Source: Tubiluchus corallicola (Eukaryota > Priapulida > Priapulimorpha > Priapulimorphida > Tubiluchidae). From it: DNA of 64,000 nucleotides. Numbering within the stretch: position 1 is the stretch's first letter; every line of letters begins with the position of its first letter. The stretch is from the NCBI GenBank assembly GCA_030141605.1, contig JAQGDQ010000126.1, forward strand, positions 312,001-376,000. Direction: 5' to 3'. Positions 20,333-31,163 of this stretch are shown one piece after another. Both the position numbers and the translations under genes were made by a program. Under the pieces are notes generated by a model. It was not told the DNA's origin. It was given only the letters and a program-made list of their open reading frames with translations, and searched no databases.

Positions 20333-22357
20333 ACAAGATTAGTAAATGAATTGTTGAATAGCTGTAAATGAACGAACTTGCAAATGAATGAACGATAATA
20401 AAACGAAAAAATGCACGACTAAATAAATGCATAAGAAAAGGGTATATCTTATTTATACAACAAGCTCTTACTCGTGGTTAGTGAGATAAAAATTTTTATA
20501 AATGTGCGTAATCCAAGTAGTTTTATGAACTTAAATTACTGCACTAACACTTGTGTTAAGTATTCGAATGAACTTCCCATTTCTTTCCGTTCAGCAGCAT
20601 CATTACTGTTGTTTAAAAAGAGTGCTAAAGAATCATCCTTGTTTTAATCGTTAAACGACTATTAGCTATTCATCTTTCGCGAATGCATATTGATTTCAGC
20701 CAGTTAAAATATGATTTATTTATTAAAGAATGTAAAAACGCAGATGGATCTTTTTGTATCGCCAAATTGTAAATTCTGTTAATATTATATTCTTCTATCT
20801 TTTTAATGGACATCAACACTTAGATTATAAAATATAATTTATTATTATAATGTGATTATCTATAATTATATATATATATAATTAATATATAATTATAATA
20901 TAATATAAATTACATAATTTTTGATCGTGCACATTCTTTTATGAATGTTTCTTGCCTGTTCAAACCATTAACTAATATTTAAACTAATAAGAAAAGTGAA
21001 ACGATGTAATTACACAGAGTCCTTGCGTATTTCCATTCATTTCACTTTATTTATTTACTTATTCAGTCAAATAGGGCAACTTAAATTTTAACAAAGGAAA
21101 ATCAATTGTAAAAATACAGTAATATGGACAATGAGAATGATATATAATATTATGAAAATAGTGGTTTAAGAGTACTTATATAGAGTGCAAACCACGTAAT
21201 ACACTGTCCCAATATATCATAATTAACAGACAATACACTTGGAACTAACAGAAATCAGTATCTCATTGCCAATTCTGCATACGATGTATTGCGCATTTGT
21301 CTTTCCTACTCTCTTTTATTACAGTGTCATCTGACAGGACCTTTTGCAGTTGAAAGCCACGTGCCTTGACAGTTTCTGCTTCTCTGGTGAGTGATGAATA
21401 CGTGGTTGATTACATGTGAACGTCTTAATTAGTAACAATCATAAGCTACATTCACACAGAGTCTTTCAGCTGAGCGAACTTTTCGCTAGATAACACACCG
21501 ATGTGCAGGTTTCAGTCTCGTCACTCAGATAAAGGCGTGTGCACATTCAAGCGATCAAGAAAAAAGGCTATGCGATAAAGCCAACACTAATGCGAGGTGC
21601 ACACGCTTATATGAAAACCAAATCGAAAAACCAAAACAATGTCTTCACTGATGTACTTATGGCGCCGTGTACGTGGCTCTCACCGCATTACTGTTTCAAT
21701 TTTCAAATCAATTAATTTATTTCGCAAACAAATAAATAAATAACGTGCATAATAAGTGACATACAAGATTAATACAACTAACAATTTCAACACGCATATA
21801 TATATATATAATATTTCAACACATGGCGTTTGTGAGTTAAGAAGGAAACTTAAAATGCTTTTAGTAGTGAATATCACATTAATAACATATTATTAACAGT
21901 TAGAAAGAGTTACGTACTTGGTAGTAAGAATTTAATAATGCAATTTATGATGTTTATTTTATTTATTTATTTTAGATTTAAATCAACACATAAAGTACTA
22001 TATTTTTATTCATTCTTCACATACACTCAAAACTACGTACAACACAGTACAAAAATACTTATTTCATCTAAAAATTTAGCATAAAAACAAAATTATACAT
22101 TACTCGAGATGATTATAAAAATTGCATTTTAAAAATTTTATGCATGACTATAGAAAGTGAAAATTCCACTAGGCCCAGGCAGCCGACAGAGGAACTAGTA
22201 CATCATTGGTCAGAATTATGTTAAAATACAAAAATTACTCAAGTTGAAACTATATAATCTACGACTGAAACTTTTACAATTATTACTGTTTACTATATCG
22301 TCTGTTAATGAATTCCATATCCTCACAATACAATTTTCAAAAGGAAATTTACATATA
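20333..22357. other. AT-rich intergenic stretch
   Basis: No gene is recognised. It contains a very AT-rich palindromic block around 20830-20915 (tataattatatatatatata) and a small TA run near 21795-21810. Confidence 0.4.
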
Positions 22358-22667
22358 TTAAAACAACACAACTTTTATGAAAAACTAATTTACAACTGTT
22401 TAAAAACATGTCCAGACGTTTTGGCAATATTTTTTTTATATCTTGATAAAATTCTTTCTAAAAAATCACTCAAAAATTTCTTATTTGGCTTCCTTGTTAT
22501 ACATAATTAGTGCATAATTTTCTCTACTGTAGGCTCTCCTATATGTAAACTGGTTATTTTTTGTATAGTTTACCATTGGTGTGACAGTAGACTGCTGTCG
22601 AAACGTCTGGACATGTTTTTCAGACAGTTGTGAATTAAAGCTTTAATAAAAGTTGTGTTGTTTTAAC
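22358..22667. repeat. Inverted pair of element ends
   Basis: About 70-bp arms. The left arm 22358-22428 contains aaacaacacaacttttatga and aacatgtccagacgtttt. The right arm 22593-22667 contains aaacgtctggacatgttttt and aaaagttgtgttgtttta. The spacer is about 165 bp. The right arm ends with an AATAAAAG-like 3' end, so these look like two 3' ends of one retroelement family in opposite orientation. Confidence 0.8.
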
Positions 22668-24480
22668 AAATGTTTAAAGTGCCTGCAAAAAACTAAAATT
22701 TACATAGTTAAGCGGTCGTTAAAGTCGTTAAACTACAAAGTTGCATATTTTATATACCCTTTTTAGTAAAAATAACTCCTCTCTTCTAACGATTGCAGTT
22801 TTAGATATGATAATCTTGTTATATAATTTAATCCGTATTTAGTATATAGACATTTAGAAAGAACATATAAAACAAACTAAAGACGCAGAATATAAAACCA
22901 TATACATAAAGTAGTTTTATTTTACGTATCATATGTTTAACCTGGTTGCGAAAAGACACCATCACCGTCCCGCAACTGCGTATGTTTATTCGGTTGGTAG
23001 ACTTGGGCGCGTTTTTGCCATTAATGTTAATGTGTAATTACTGGTTATTGATTGTGCCCTTAATTAAACAGTAAAATAATTTCAATATGCACTTGGCTAA
23101 TAAAAACCTAATAACATTATCTCAGTTGGAAAGTACATTACTTTTTCAATTTTATTTTGGTTGTTTACCTGCATTTAGATACTAATAATTTAAAGGTGCG
23201 AATGACCGAAATGGATTCGTTACCCGCTTGACTATTAGCCTAAAGTGAAATTTCCGTGAAGATTCACTGAGTTTGTCGAACTTTTATGACATTTTAATTA
23301 CCAACGTTACTACAAGTCCCATACGTCACACCTGCAGCACTGATGGCAAAGGGAAAGTCTATGCCGTATAGCTGCTTGCTACGCTAAGACTTCCTGAGAG
23401 TTGTCATCACATCATAAAGCTCCCATTATGTCGTCATACTACATACAAAGGTAATGTACCTAAGTTTTTAACGTTGAATTTGAATTTTACAGGAAATATG
23501 AATTTACGCGCGTAAGCAATATCCAAAAGCCAGACGTGCAATTCGCTGGTGTCTGCGTCACTTGTTTTAATTACTTCACATATAAAGGTGAAAAACAGCA
23601 ATTATCTTGTTAGAAATCATGAACTTTGGCGCACCAAATTGAATATTGTTGTGAACGGGGATTAATGATTAAATATTGTGTATTAATGGTTTTTTTTATT
23701 ATATTTAATGTAGTTATTATCTATAATAAGCAAGTATTAGTATACCTGCTGACAACAAGGAGTGGAAGTGCACTACCATTTGTTCGCAGAGTTTCCTCGG
23801 GTAGATTTTGGGATTACTCACTAACTTTGTTTGAAATAGGAAACTGTTTGATATGAAGCAGGCTGGAAAGGAGAATGAATTTTATTCATTGTCACTATTC
23901 TTGTTATTAACATTAATTTGTGTCGCAACAAAGCTATGTTTTCAAAGTCAAGGAGATCATGAATCTTCTCTGCTTTGTAACCATGTTTTGTCTTATTAAT
24001 ATAATAGTATTGCCATCCTTATAAAAACATATAACTATTTATCTTGAGACTATCGGTGTTGGCTAGAAAACGGTTCCGCATGGGAGGGAAGTAGAATTCT
24101 CGCCAGAGTGAGTATTCTACGCAGCAAACTGGGCGTGGAGTTATAAATTGCTGCTACATTTCTGCTACATAGTCCGGAGAACTGGCAGGCAGCCATCAAA
24201 AATAGTATGGACAAAGTTTATTTTGCTTAAATTTGTGTATCAGGCTATTTCTTTTAAGAATATTAATCAGGATCTTAAGGTACACATAACGAACAAACAA
24301 AAATTAAACAAAAATCTCGTCAATACTGTTTTTTATACTTACCTCAGATTATTGGGTTTGTCTACTGGACTAACAGTAGTGAATTACGATGAACTAAATC
24401 AAAGTGATACTTTGACATCGTATTGTTCAAAACAGTTTCTGCGATGCCAGAGGCTTAGAAGAGCTACTATTCCTAGACAC
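22668..24480. other. Intergenic stretch with nothing recognised
   Basis: AT-rich, with only short open frames lacking homologous motifs. Confidence 0.4.
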
Positions 24481-24484
24481 TTGA

Positions 24485-25062
24485 TGCATTTCTGTTCCCG
24501 ACCCCCGTTTTTCAGTTTTTGATCTTCCACTGGGGTCAGAGATCAACTTTTCATTGAAATACTACAAGCTACTTTTGTCGACCGCAGAAGGCATTTGTCT
24601 CCTCAACCTCTATTTTGCCCCTAAAATTGGGCCACAGGTTATCTATTCACATTGTAACCTATACCATTCGATTGGCTTCATCGAGATCTTTCATTTGGTA
24701 TGGTACATGGTGCTATTCCTAGACAATCGATGCATTTCTGTTTCCGACACCTATTTTTAAGTTTGTGCTCCCCCTACAGGGGTCAGAGATTAACTAATCA
24801 CTAAGCAATTATTACCATTCAATTTGCCTCATTGAAACCTTTGATTTGATGTGCTACAAGCTAGAGTTGAGAATGGAAAGCATTTGTCTCCCCGACCCCT
24901 ATTTTGCCCCCTAGCGGGGTCGCGGGTTAACTTATTGTAACCTACACAATTCGACCCGCCTCATTCAGACGTTTCGTTTGATATCCTACAAGGCACCATA
25001 GCTTAACTCTCAGTGTACTTCTGGTTCCGACCCCATTTTCGGTTTTTGCCCCTAGCGGAAGA
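24485..25062. repeat. Degenerate satellite, period about 140 bp
   Basis: The motif gcatttctgttcccgacccc or variants recurs near 24485, 24590, 24730, 24877 and 25015, each time followed by a block like attttgccccctagcggggt and then a caagct/tacaag segment. Spacing is about 105, 140, 147 and 138 bp. The units are strongly diverged, so the array is old. Confidence 0.75.
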
Positions 25063-25435
25063 TTTTGGGGGACCCCAAAATTTGCATTTTGGCCTCTCCC
25101 TCGGGCGTTTAAAACTTGCCAGCTTTTTAAAACCCCATGTGCACATCTACCTCAGTGTCCAAATACTTGTAAAAATAATTTGGAAAAAACCGAAAGCCCT
25201 AGGAGGAGAAGAAAATGGAACGAAAAACTGACCGACGCCATTGCCCTTCCGCCTTGACCAGTGGTCACTGGTCGCCATACTGTTGTTCGTCCAACGCCCA
25301 GGGCTACAATTCCTGTGTGTTTGGTGACCTTAGCTTGCAAGGCTTACGAGTTATTAAGCGTTAAAGTTGCGGAGAATGAATAAGAATGAATAGATAAATG
25401 TACGAAGAATAGAAAACAACTTCTCGTTTTAACCT

Positions 25436-25870
25436 GCAAGTTAGCACTGAACTTCGTAATTTTACCAGATAACTAACAGTTTCGTCAATGATACTAACAA
25501 AAAAATTACAAGTCTTGTATTTTGTTTATGATTGCACGTATTAACTCTGGCGTTGAGTTGTGTAGTTTAATTCGACCTAATGTATGCAAGGGGCCAATAC
25601 TCATTATTATTATTGCAAAGAAGTAAATATAGGTGCGTTATCGCTAGTATTATTCTAGTGATATAATTTAAAAGTTTAAAGTTGAAATTTGTAGTTCATA
25701 CATTAATTTCACAATTAGAACAATTTCACAATTTCAATTAGCACTTTTTGTCATGCTTGTAGTTATTGCAGTAACACAATATCTCACTGTCCATAATTGC
25801 TAAACGTTTTAAAAACTTGAAGAATAGTAAGAGTGCCGCGGTACCAAACAGAGGATTGTGCTTTCCCCTA
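25436..25870. repeat. Dispersed repeat, copy A
   Basis: Matches 33010-33420 over most of its length: shared blocks include gtatgcaaggggccaatact (diverged), tgtccataattgctaaa, gaagaatagtaagagt and cagaggattgt. Copy A has about 40 bp more near its left end. Copy B lies directly behind the galactosyltransferase gene. Confidence 0.85.
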
Positions 25871-25944
25871 CGCTCTTTTAAAGTCAAACGGGCGAATGTA
25901 TTAGCTGACAGGTTGAACAGATTGTGCAATGCTGTTAGGCGTCG

Positions 25945-26042
25945 AGTAAGCTGGCGTACATGGGCTAGCCTAAGTAGGACGCGTCGCACATGGGCTAGCC
26001 CAAGTAGGACGCGTCGTATATGGGCTGCCCAAATAGGACAAT
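25945..26042. repeat. 33-bp tandem repeat, three units
   Basis: Units built on acatgggctagcccaagtag followed by gacgcgtcg. The same catgggcta and aagtaggac words occur in reverse orientation at 27085-27140, linking it to the neighbouring dispersed repeat. Confidence 0.85.
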
Positions 26043-26249
26043 AGAGACAGGTCGCGAATTGAGTCGTTAAGCGTACTGGCACCGTCCGTTGTCCTTGTTT
26101 ATGTAATAATAATAAATAAAAAACGTCAATACATGTTGAATGATTTATTATACATATGATAAAATAAAAGAATTTTATTCTGAGGTAGAAGAATTAATAT
26201 TTGCCAATATTAATCTTCTTTGAAGTGAAATAAGCGCACTTTTTAGGCG

Positions 26250-27171
26250 ATTCAACATTTTCTTAAGGTATATCATTTTTTTATTTTGTCCTGCTTCACA
26301 GACAGGTGATCCGTTTCACTCTTTCTTGGACAAATAATTGTTTTCTACTAAATAAACGGGTTAGCGAGTTATGTGCCCTACATAGTTTCTCTCTCTAAAG
26401 CATTAGATAATTAGTTTAAATGTTATCTCTTATATGGGTGTTGTGGTGCAGTGTGGTGTGATGTGGTGGAGTCGTATGGTGTGGGTGGTGTGGTGTGGTG
26501 TGTGGGTGGTGCGGTGTGCTGCAGTGGTATGGTGTGGTGCGGTCGCCGCAAATGGTGCCGTCGTCTGGGCTGTAGCCTCGAATCTTATATATATATATAT
26601 ATACCAAGAATATTAATATAATAGTAGACTAGCCAAACCCCACAAAAAGAATTTTGTGCACAAATCAACACACAACCCACACCACACCACTCCACCTCAT
26701 CACACCACACTGCACCACACCATACCACTCCACCTCATCGCACCACACAATACCACCACACCACACCGCACCACACCATACCACCTACACACCACACCAC
26801 TCACACCATACCACTCCACCACATCACACCACACTGCACCACACCATACCACTGCACCACATCACACCGCACAGCACCACACCATACCACTCCACCACAT
26901 CACACCACATCGCACCACACCATACCACTGCAGCACACCGCACCACCCACACACCACACCACCCACACCAATGTGGTCAAGGACTATCCATCGTTATTAT
27001 AAAGTTATTTTTTCTAAAACAAATTTAGTTTTATATTTTATTATGTCATAAATCTCGATTCTCGATAGAAATCGCTAGTGTCCTACTTGGACACTGCTTT
27101 TCTGCAAATTTAGCCCATGCGTTTTAGCGGAAGTGTCCTACTTCGGCTGGTGGTTTACTCGGCGCCCTACA
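26250..27171. repeat. Dispersed repeat split by a satellite, copy 1
   Basis: The flanks 26250-26430 and 26979-27171 match 28051-28226 and 28288-28494 closely (for example gacaaataattgttttctac and caaatttagttttatatttt). In this copy the two halves are separated by about 550 bp of TGGTG/CACCA satellite (26434-26975); in the other copy only about 60 bp separates them. The original element was therefore expanded internally here. Confidence 0.85.
26434..26975. repeat. Inverted TGGTG/CACCA satellite around a TA run
   Basis: 26434-26556 is rich in ggtgtggtgtggtg words. 26670-26972 is the complement type, with caccacaccataccactcca words repeated many times. Between them lies atatatatatatata (about 26586-26602) and a short unique piece. 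The arms can pair, so the DNA could extrude a large hairpin. Poly-His/Thr open frames here are not genes. Confidence 0.88.
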
Positions 27172-28050
27172 TATGTGTTACCTTATTCAACTTTGAAACT
27201 GTATTGTAAAGTTTAATTGCGTTTGCTGTCAAATTATTATCGCTCTGTAATGGAAATCAGTTGCTTTCGCTCGCTTTTTGGAGGTTGTCAAATAAGATGC
27301 AATTTGGGCAAGGTAACTGTTAGCAGTGGTGTGCAGTCCGTAAATGCAACGCATGTACAGCATGCCTTCTAATTTCCAAAAAATAATTACGATGTAAAAA
27401 GCACTTGTAAATATTTCTAATAATTAACTATTATTGCTAGAATTTATTAACACTTTATACTTGTATTGTATTGTATTATAACGGCTATACGTTCTGTGAG
27501 ACCATTGCACTACGCATGCGTCACAGCTGTATGCATTCATGATTATTTTCCAATGTGAAGACACACTCGTTGCGATTTAGACAAGGCGCTTAATTAAAGG
27601 CGTGGCTTAATCGAAACGTGTCCACTCACAATTAGCTACTGCATTGTTTTTTATTCCAATCCTATTCCTGTGAGGTAACTTCACCATTGATTCAACTTGG
27701 GTTTTCATTGCATCACAGGGTTTGTTTGTGCCTTGCTTAATATGTACTATAGTTGATTGAGTTTTGCAGAGTGCTATATAATAACTTACGTTGCGTTTAC
27801 GTGTTTTATTTCAAATTGCTGTATTGTTTAAATCCTTTATTGTGTTAACAGCTTTGGTTCAAGGGACTGGCATCATTGAAATTGAATTACACTACCTAAT
27901 CATAGCCTAGTTCTGCATCAGTTGCAGTAAATACCAGACATTACAACTCTCCAGATTTGGAATTTTTAATTGAGATTTTAGTGATAGCCTTCCCTTTTCC
28001 TGATTTGCGGCCAGTTGTCTACCTCAACATAAAGTGCGATTGATAAGAGG
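27172..28050. other. Spacer between the two dispersed-repeat copies
   Basis: No gene or recognised element. Confidence 0.4.
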
Positions 28051-28494
28051 TTCAACATGTTCATAAGGTATATCATTTTTATTTTGTCTTGCTTCACAGA
28101 CAGGTGTTCCTTTTCGCTCCCTATTGGACAAATAATTATTTTCTACTAAGTAAACAGGTTAGCGAGTTATGTGCCATACATAGTTTTTCTCTTTAAAGCA
28201 ATAGATGCTTAGTTTAATGTTATGATGATATTAATGGAGCTAATAATAATGAAGATATTGTTGTAAAATTAGATTTGTAAATTGTCAAGGACTAGCTATC
28301 GCTATTATAAAGTTACTTTTTTCTAAAACAAATTTAGTTTTATGTTTTATTATGTCATAAATCTCGATTCTCAACAGAAATCGCCAGTGTCTTACCTGTG
28401 CTGCCCATTTACGACACTGCTTTTCCGCAAATTTAGCACATGCGTTTTACCGGAAGTGTCCTACTTCGGCTAGTGGATTACTCGGCGCCCTACA
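28051..28494. repeat. Dispersed repeat, copy 2
   Basis: Same orientation as copy 1 (26250-27171), with only a short taa-rich junction at 28227-28287. It ends ctcggcgccctaca, as copy 1 does, 57 bp before a pogo-like element. Confidence 0.87.
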
Positions 28495-28551
28495 ATGCCG
28501 CAAACGAAATCAGAATAATACTTCATCTCTCTAAGCCCCAGTTTATGGTTA

Positions 28552-29053
28552 CAGTGGCCGCCGCTTATTATGGACACGGTTATTGTGGACAGCCGGTTAT
28601 TGTGGACAACTCGCGAGGGACGGAATTTTCCCCTAATAAAATCCACCGGTTAATATGGACAACCGCCGCTTAATATGGACAGCGAACATTCTTGGCACGT
28701 GACCAGCCGTGCCAACTGCCAACCACGGCCTGCGCGCGTGACTGAAAAGAGCTTCCCGCTCTGCTGCCTGTGTGAGTCATTGCATCAGTCAGTTCGCAGT
28801 TTGCCGTGGCCTTGAGAGCTTCGAAACTGTGATAACTTCCTTCCGTTCAAGGTTGAGAGAAAAGTTTCCTGCCAAACAAACTCGTCTGACTTCTTTTTTT
28901 CAATAAAACAGGAGACGAGTTGATACAGACAGTTTTTTGCCTTTTTTAATGAAGGGGAAGGGTCTTCATGGGTCACTTCGCTTAATATGGACAGCCGCTT
29001 AATATGGACATACACTGCTGGCCCGACGTGTCCACAATAAGCGGCGGCCACTG
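28552..29053. mobile_element. pogo/Tigger-like non-autonomous DNA element
   Basis: 502 bp with about 27-bp terminal inverted repeats: left cagtggccgccgcttattat..., right ...ataagcggcggccactg. It is flanked by TA on both sides (28550-28551 and 29054-29055), the target duplication of the Tc1/mariner/pogo group. Inside each end are several ttaatatggacagc-type words (28580-28690 and 28975-29035), which could be extra transposase sites. There is no transposase frame. Confidence 0.88.
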
Positions 29054-29119
29054 TATTAATTCTGAAGACACTGAACCATTTTGTGTCGCCTCTGTTAAAA
29101 TCGAGTACACAAGGATTTA

Positions 29120-29875
29120 TGTAAGTTTTCATCATTTTTAGCCCAAAACGCAGATGCGCCTTATGTTGTAAAAAGAACTGTCTGGCAAAGTGCTATGAAA
29201 AACGCTATTCTCTATGGATGCGATATCTGGTGGAGATAAAAACCTATCATACGTTTCTCAGCCAGCTTTACAGACCTTGAAAGAAATGTTTGGCGTGCCT
29301 CAACAGACTTTTACTGACATAATTCATATTGAGAGTGATATTGCTTTGTGCAAAGCTGAGATTCGGGCACGGCAACCAAATTTTATAAACAGGTATAGAA
29401 CACCTGATTTTTATATAGGAAGCCTGTTACAGAAAGCGTTAGTTCTTACTGTCTGTAATTATACTGTCTAGATCCAAGGCACCGAAATCCCAGGACTGAC
29501 TTTCTAGAATTACGCAGACAGGCTATACGTTCTTCACTATAAACCAGGAGAAATACCTATTTAGCCGTGAATCCCTCGCTAACCACTCATGGCATTTACC
29601 AGACATAAGATGTACCCGAACACGAAAGAATAGCCAAACCATACTGCGTCTTGGAAATCATGATCTGCGAATCGAAACAGGGCACTGGGCAAGATTCCCC
29701 TCTCACCAACGTCTATGCATTTCTGGTCTTGTGCAAGACGAAGAACACATCGTGTGCCTTTGTAGTTACACTAGTGATCTAAGAACTGATGATGAAGCGG
29801 AGTTCATTAGATGCCTTTATAGACTCGACTCCACCCAAAATGCTCGCCACTATATGCAATAATTGTCTTTCTAGG
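29120..29875 (+). mobile_element. 3' part of a non-LTR retrotransposon ORF2
   Basis: Frames joined by frameshifts read VWQSAMKNAILYGCDIWW, then TLKEMFGVPQQTFTDIIHIE and CKAEIRARQPNF, then LRLGNHDLRIETGHWARFPS and VQDEEHIVCLC. These are the thumb and C-terminal segments of LINE RTs (ILYGCE-W, VR--T--D, FR-S-HKL-IE-GR, EDE-H-L--C). In-frame stops and shifts show it is a remnant. Confidence 0.85.
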
Positions 29876-30879
29876 GCAAAAGAGTTAAATAGGCAGCAAC
29901 GTTTATCATGTTTTTGCAGCTACAGTTAACACATTAGCACATTTAGACATTTTAGCCTGACATGCGAACTTTTTTGTTTTTGTGTGCGTTTTGTTTTAGT
30001 TTTTCTGCAGTAATGCTAAACAACTTGTTTTTCTGGACATAAGATGGATGTTCTTATTTTACTAGCAATATGTCTCACTCCGTGTAACAAGGTAATCTTT
30101 GTCAATAAATTACTACTAGTACTGCTATTAATAAATGACAATTAATAATTTTAACACAAATATTAAAAACGACTTTCATTCGCTTGAAACATTTGCTTGA
30201 TTACTCTTAAAGACCTAAGTTTATTTGGTGTATGCACCATTTCGTATGTAGTTCGGATAACTCGAGTATGCCTGGTAAAATCGATTTTGGACAGTTTCAA
30301 AACATGTTTTAAAGATTCTCACTACTACAAACTATATACACTATTTGCAAAACATTTACAATAAGAATCAGCTATATCTACACGAGCAGACAAATTTACT
30401 AAAAGACCACATCAATAATAAGTAATAAATCGGCAGTTAAAAATTTTAATGTACGAATATTTAAGGCTGACGCATTTCATATGAGGTAGAACTACTAGAA
30501 GCGTTTAGCACGAAATGTAAGGTCATTTACACATGTACACAATGGAAAATTTTACGGTTAACAACATAATTAAAGTAATCTTTTCCAAATAATAACAACT
30601 TCAATAGATCATTACTTCCTAGTACAACTATACTAAGGTTTGAGGCAACAGTATTTCCTTTACTTCATCATGCATAATAACTCTAATTTGTTGATACAAT
30701 TGACAACAATAAGTGCTCAGCAGCCTCAAACCAAAATCCACAGTTAAAATTCGGAAAAACTGGATAAATGTGATTATCTTTCCTGCCTGCAGAGAAAAGA
30801 TAATAGTTTAGCTGAGAAAACATTTTAGTTCTGATTACTGTAGTTTATACTTTATTTTACCAAATGTTTATTTCTGCAG
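29876..30879. other. Intergenic stretch upstream of the galactosyltransferase
   Basis: AT-rich, no exon or repeat recognised. Confidence 0.4.
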
Positions 30880-31155
30880 AAACGGGGTTCTCGATCTTTA
30901 GGTCTGCAAAAGGTCATATCTACAATTTTTGAAGAATTACAAGTTTGTACCACCCAAGCAAATTTTTCTGTCGAATTTGAATATAGTACTGGGAAGCAGC
31001 AGCGTGTCCTATTTCTTGAAGAAAATGAGTCTACGTTGATATTTAAATTTCAGGATTATACAAACATATGTAAAATATGGATTACATGGCTTGCTTTTTT
31101 TCTTTTGCAGGGTAGTGGTTCATGCAGAAGCTGTAGTGTTTTAGTGAGGTAAATA
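30880..31155 (+). other. ATG-less open frame before the galactosyltransferase
   Basis: After an acceptor-like gtttatttctgcag (AG 30878-30879) a frame stays open for about 90 codons to TAA near 31154. The middle reads LGLQKVISTIFEELQVCTT, then FSVEFEYSTGKQQRVLFLEE. It has no in-frame ATG, is not in frame with the downstream gene and matches no family I know. It could be an exon of an unknown gene, a 5' UTR exon or chance. A second strong acceptor (tttcttttgcag, AG 31109-31110) lies inside it. Confidence 0.3.
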
Positions 31156-31163
31156 GCAGCGCA

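Noticed and set aside
24148-24522. 124-codon plus-strand frame
   Set aside because: Composition is not protein-like and its end overlaps the degenerate satellite.
26416-27051. His/Thr/Pro-rich frames
   Set aside because: Caused by the CACCA/TGGTG satellite; the frame changes freely between repeats.
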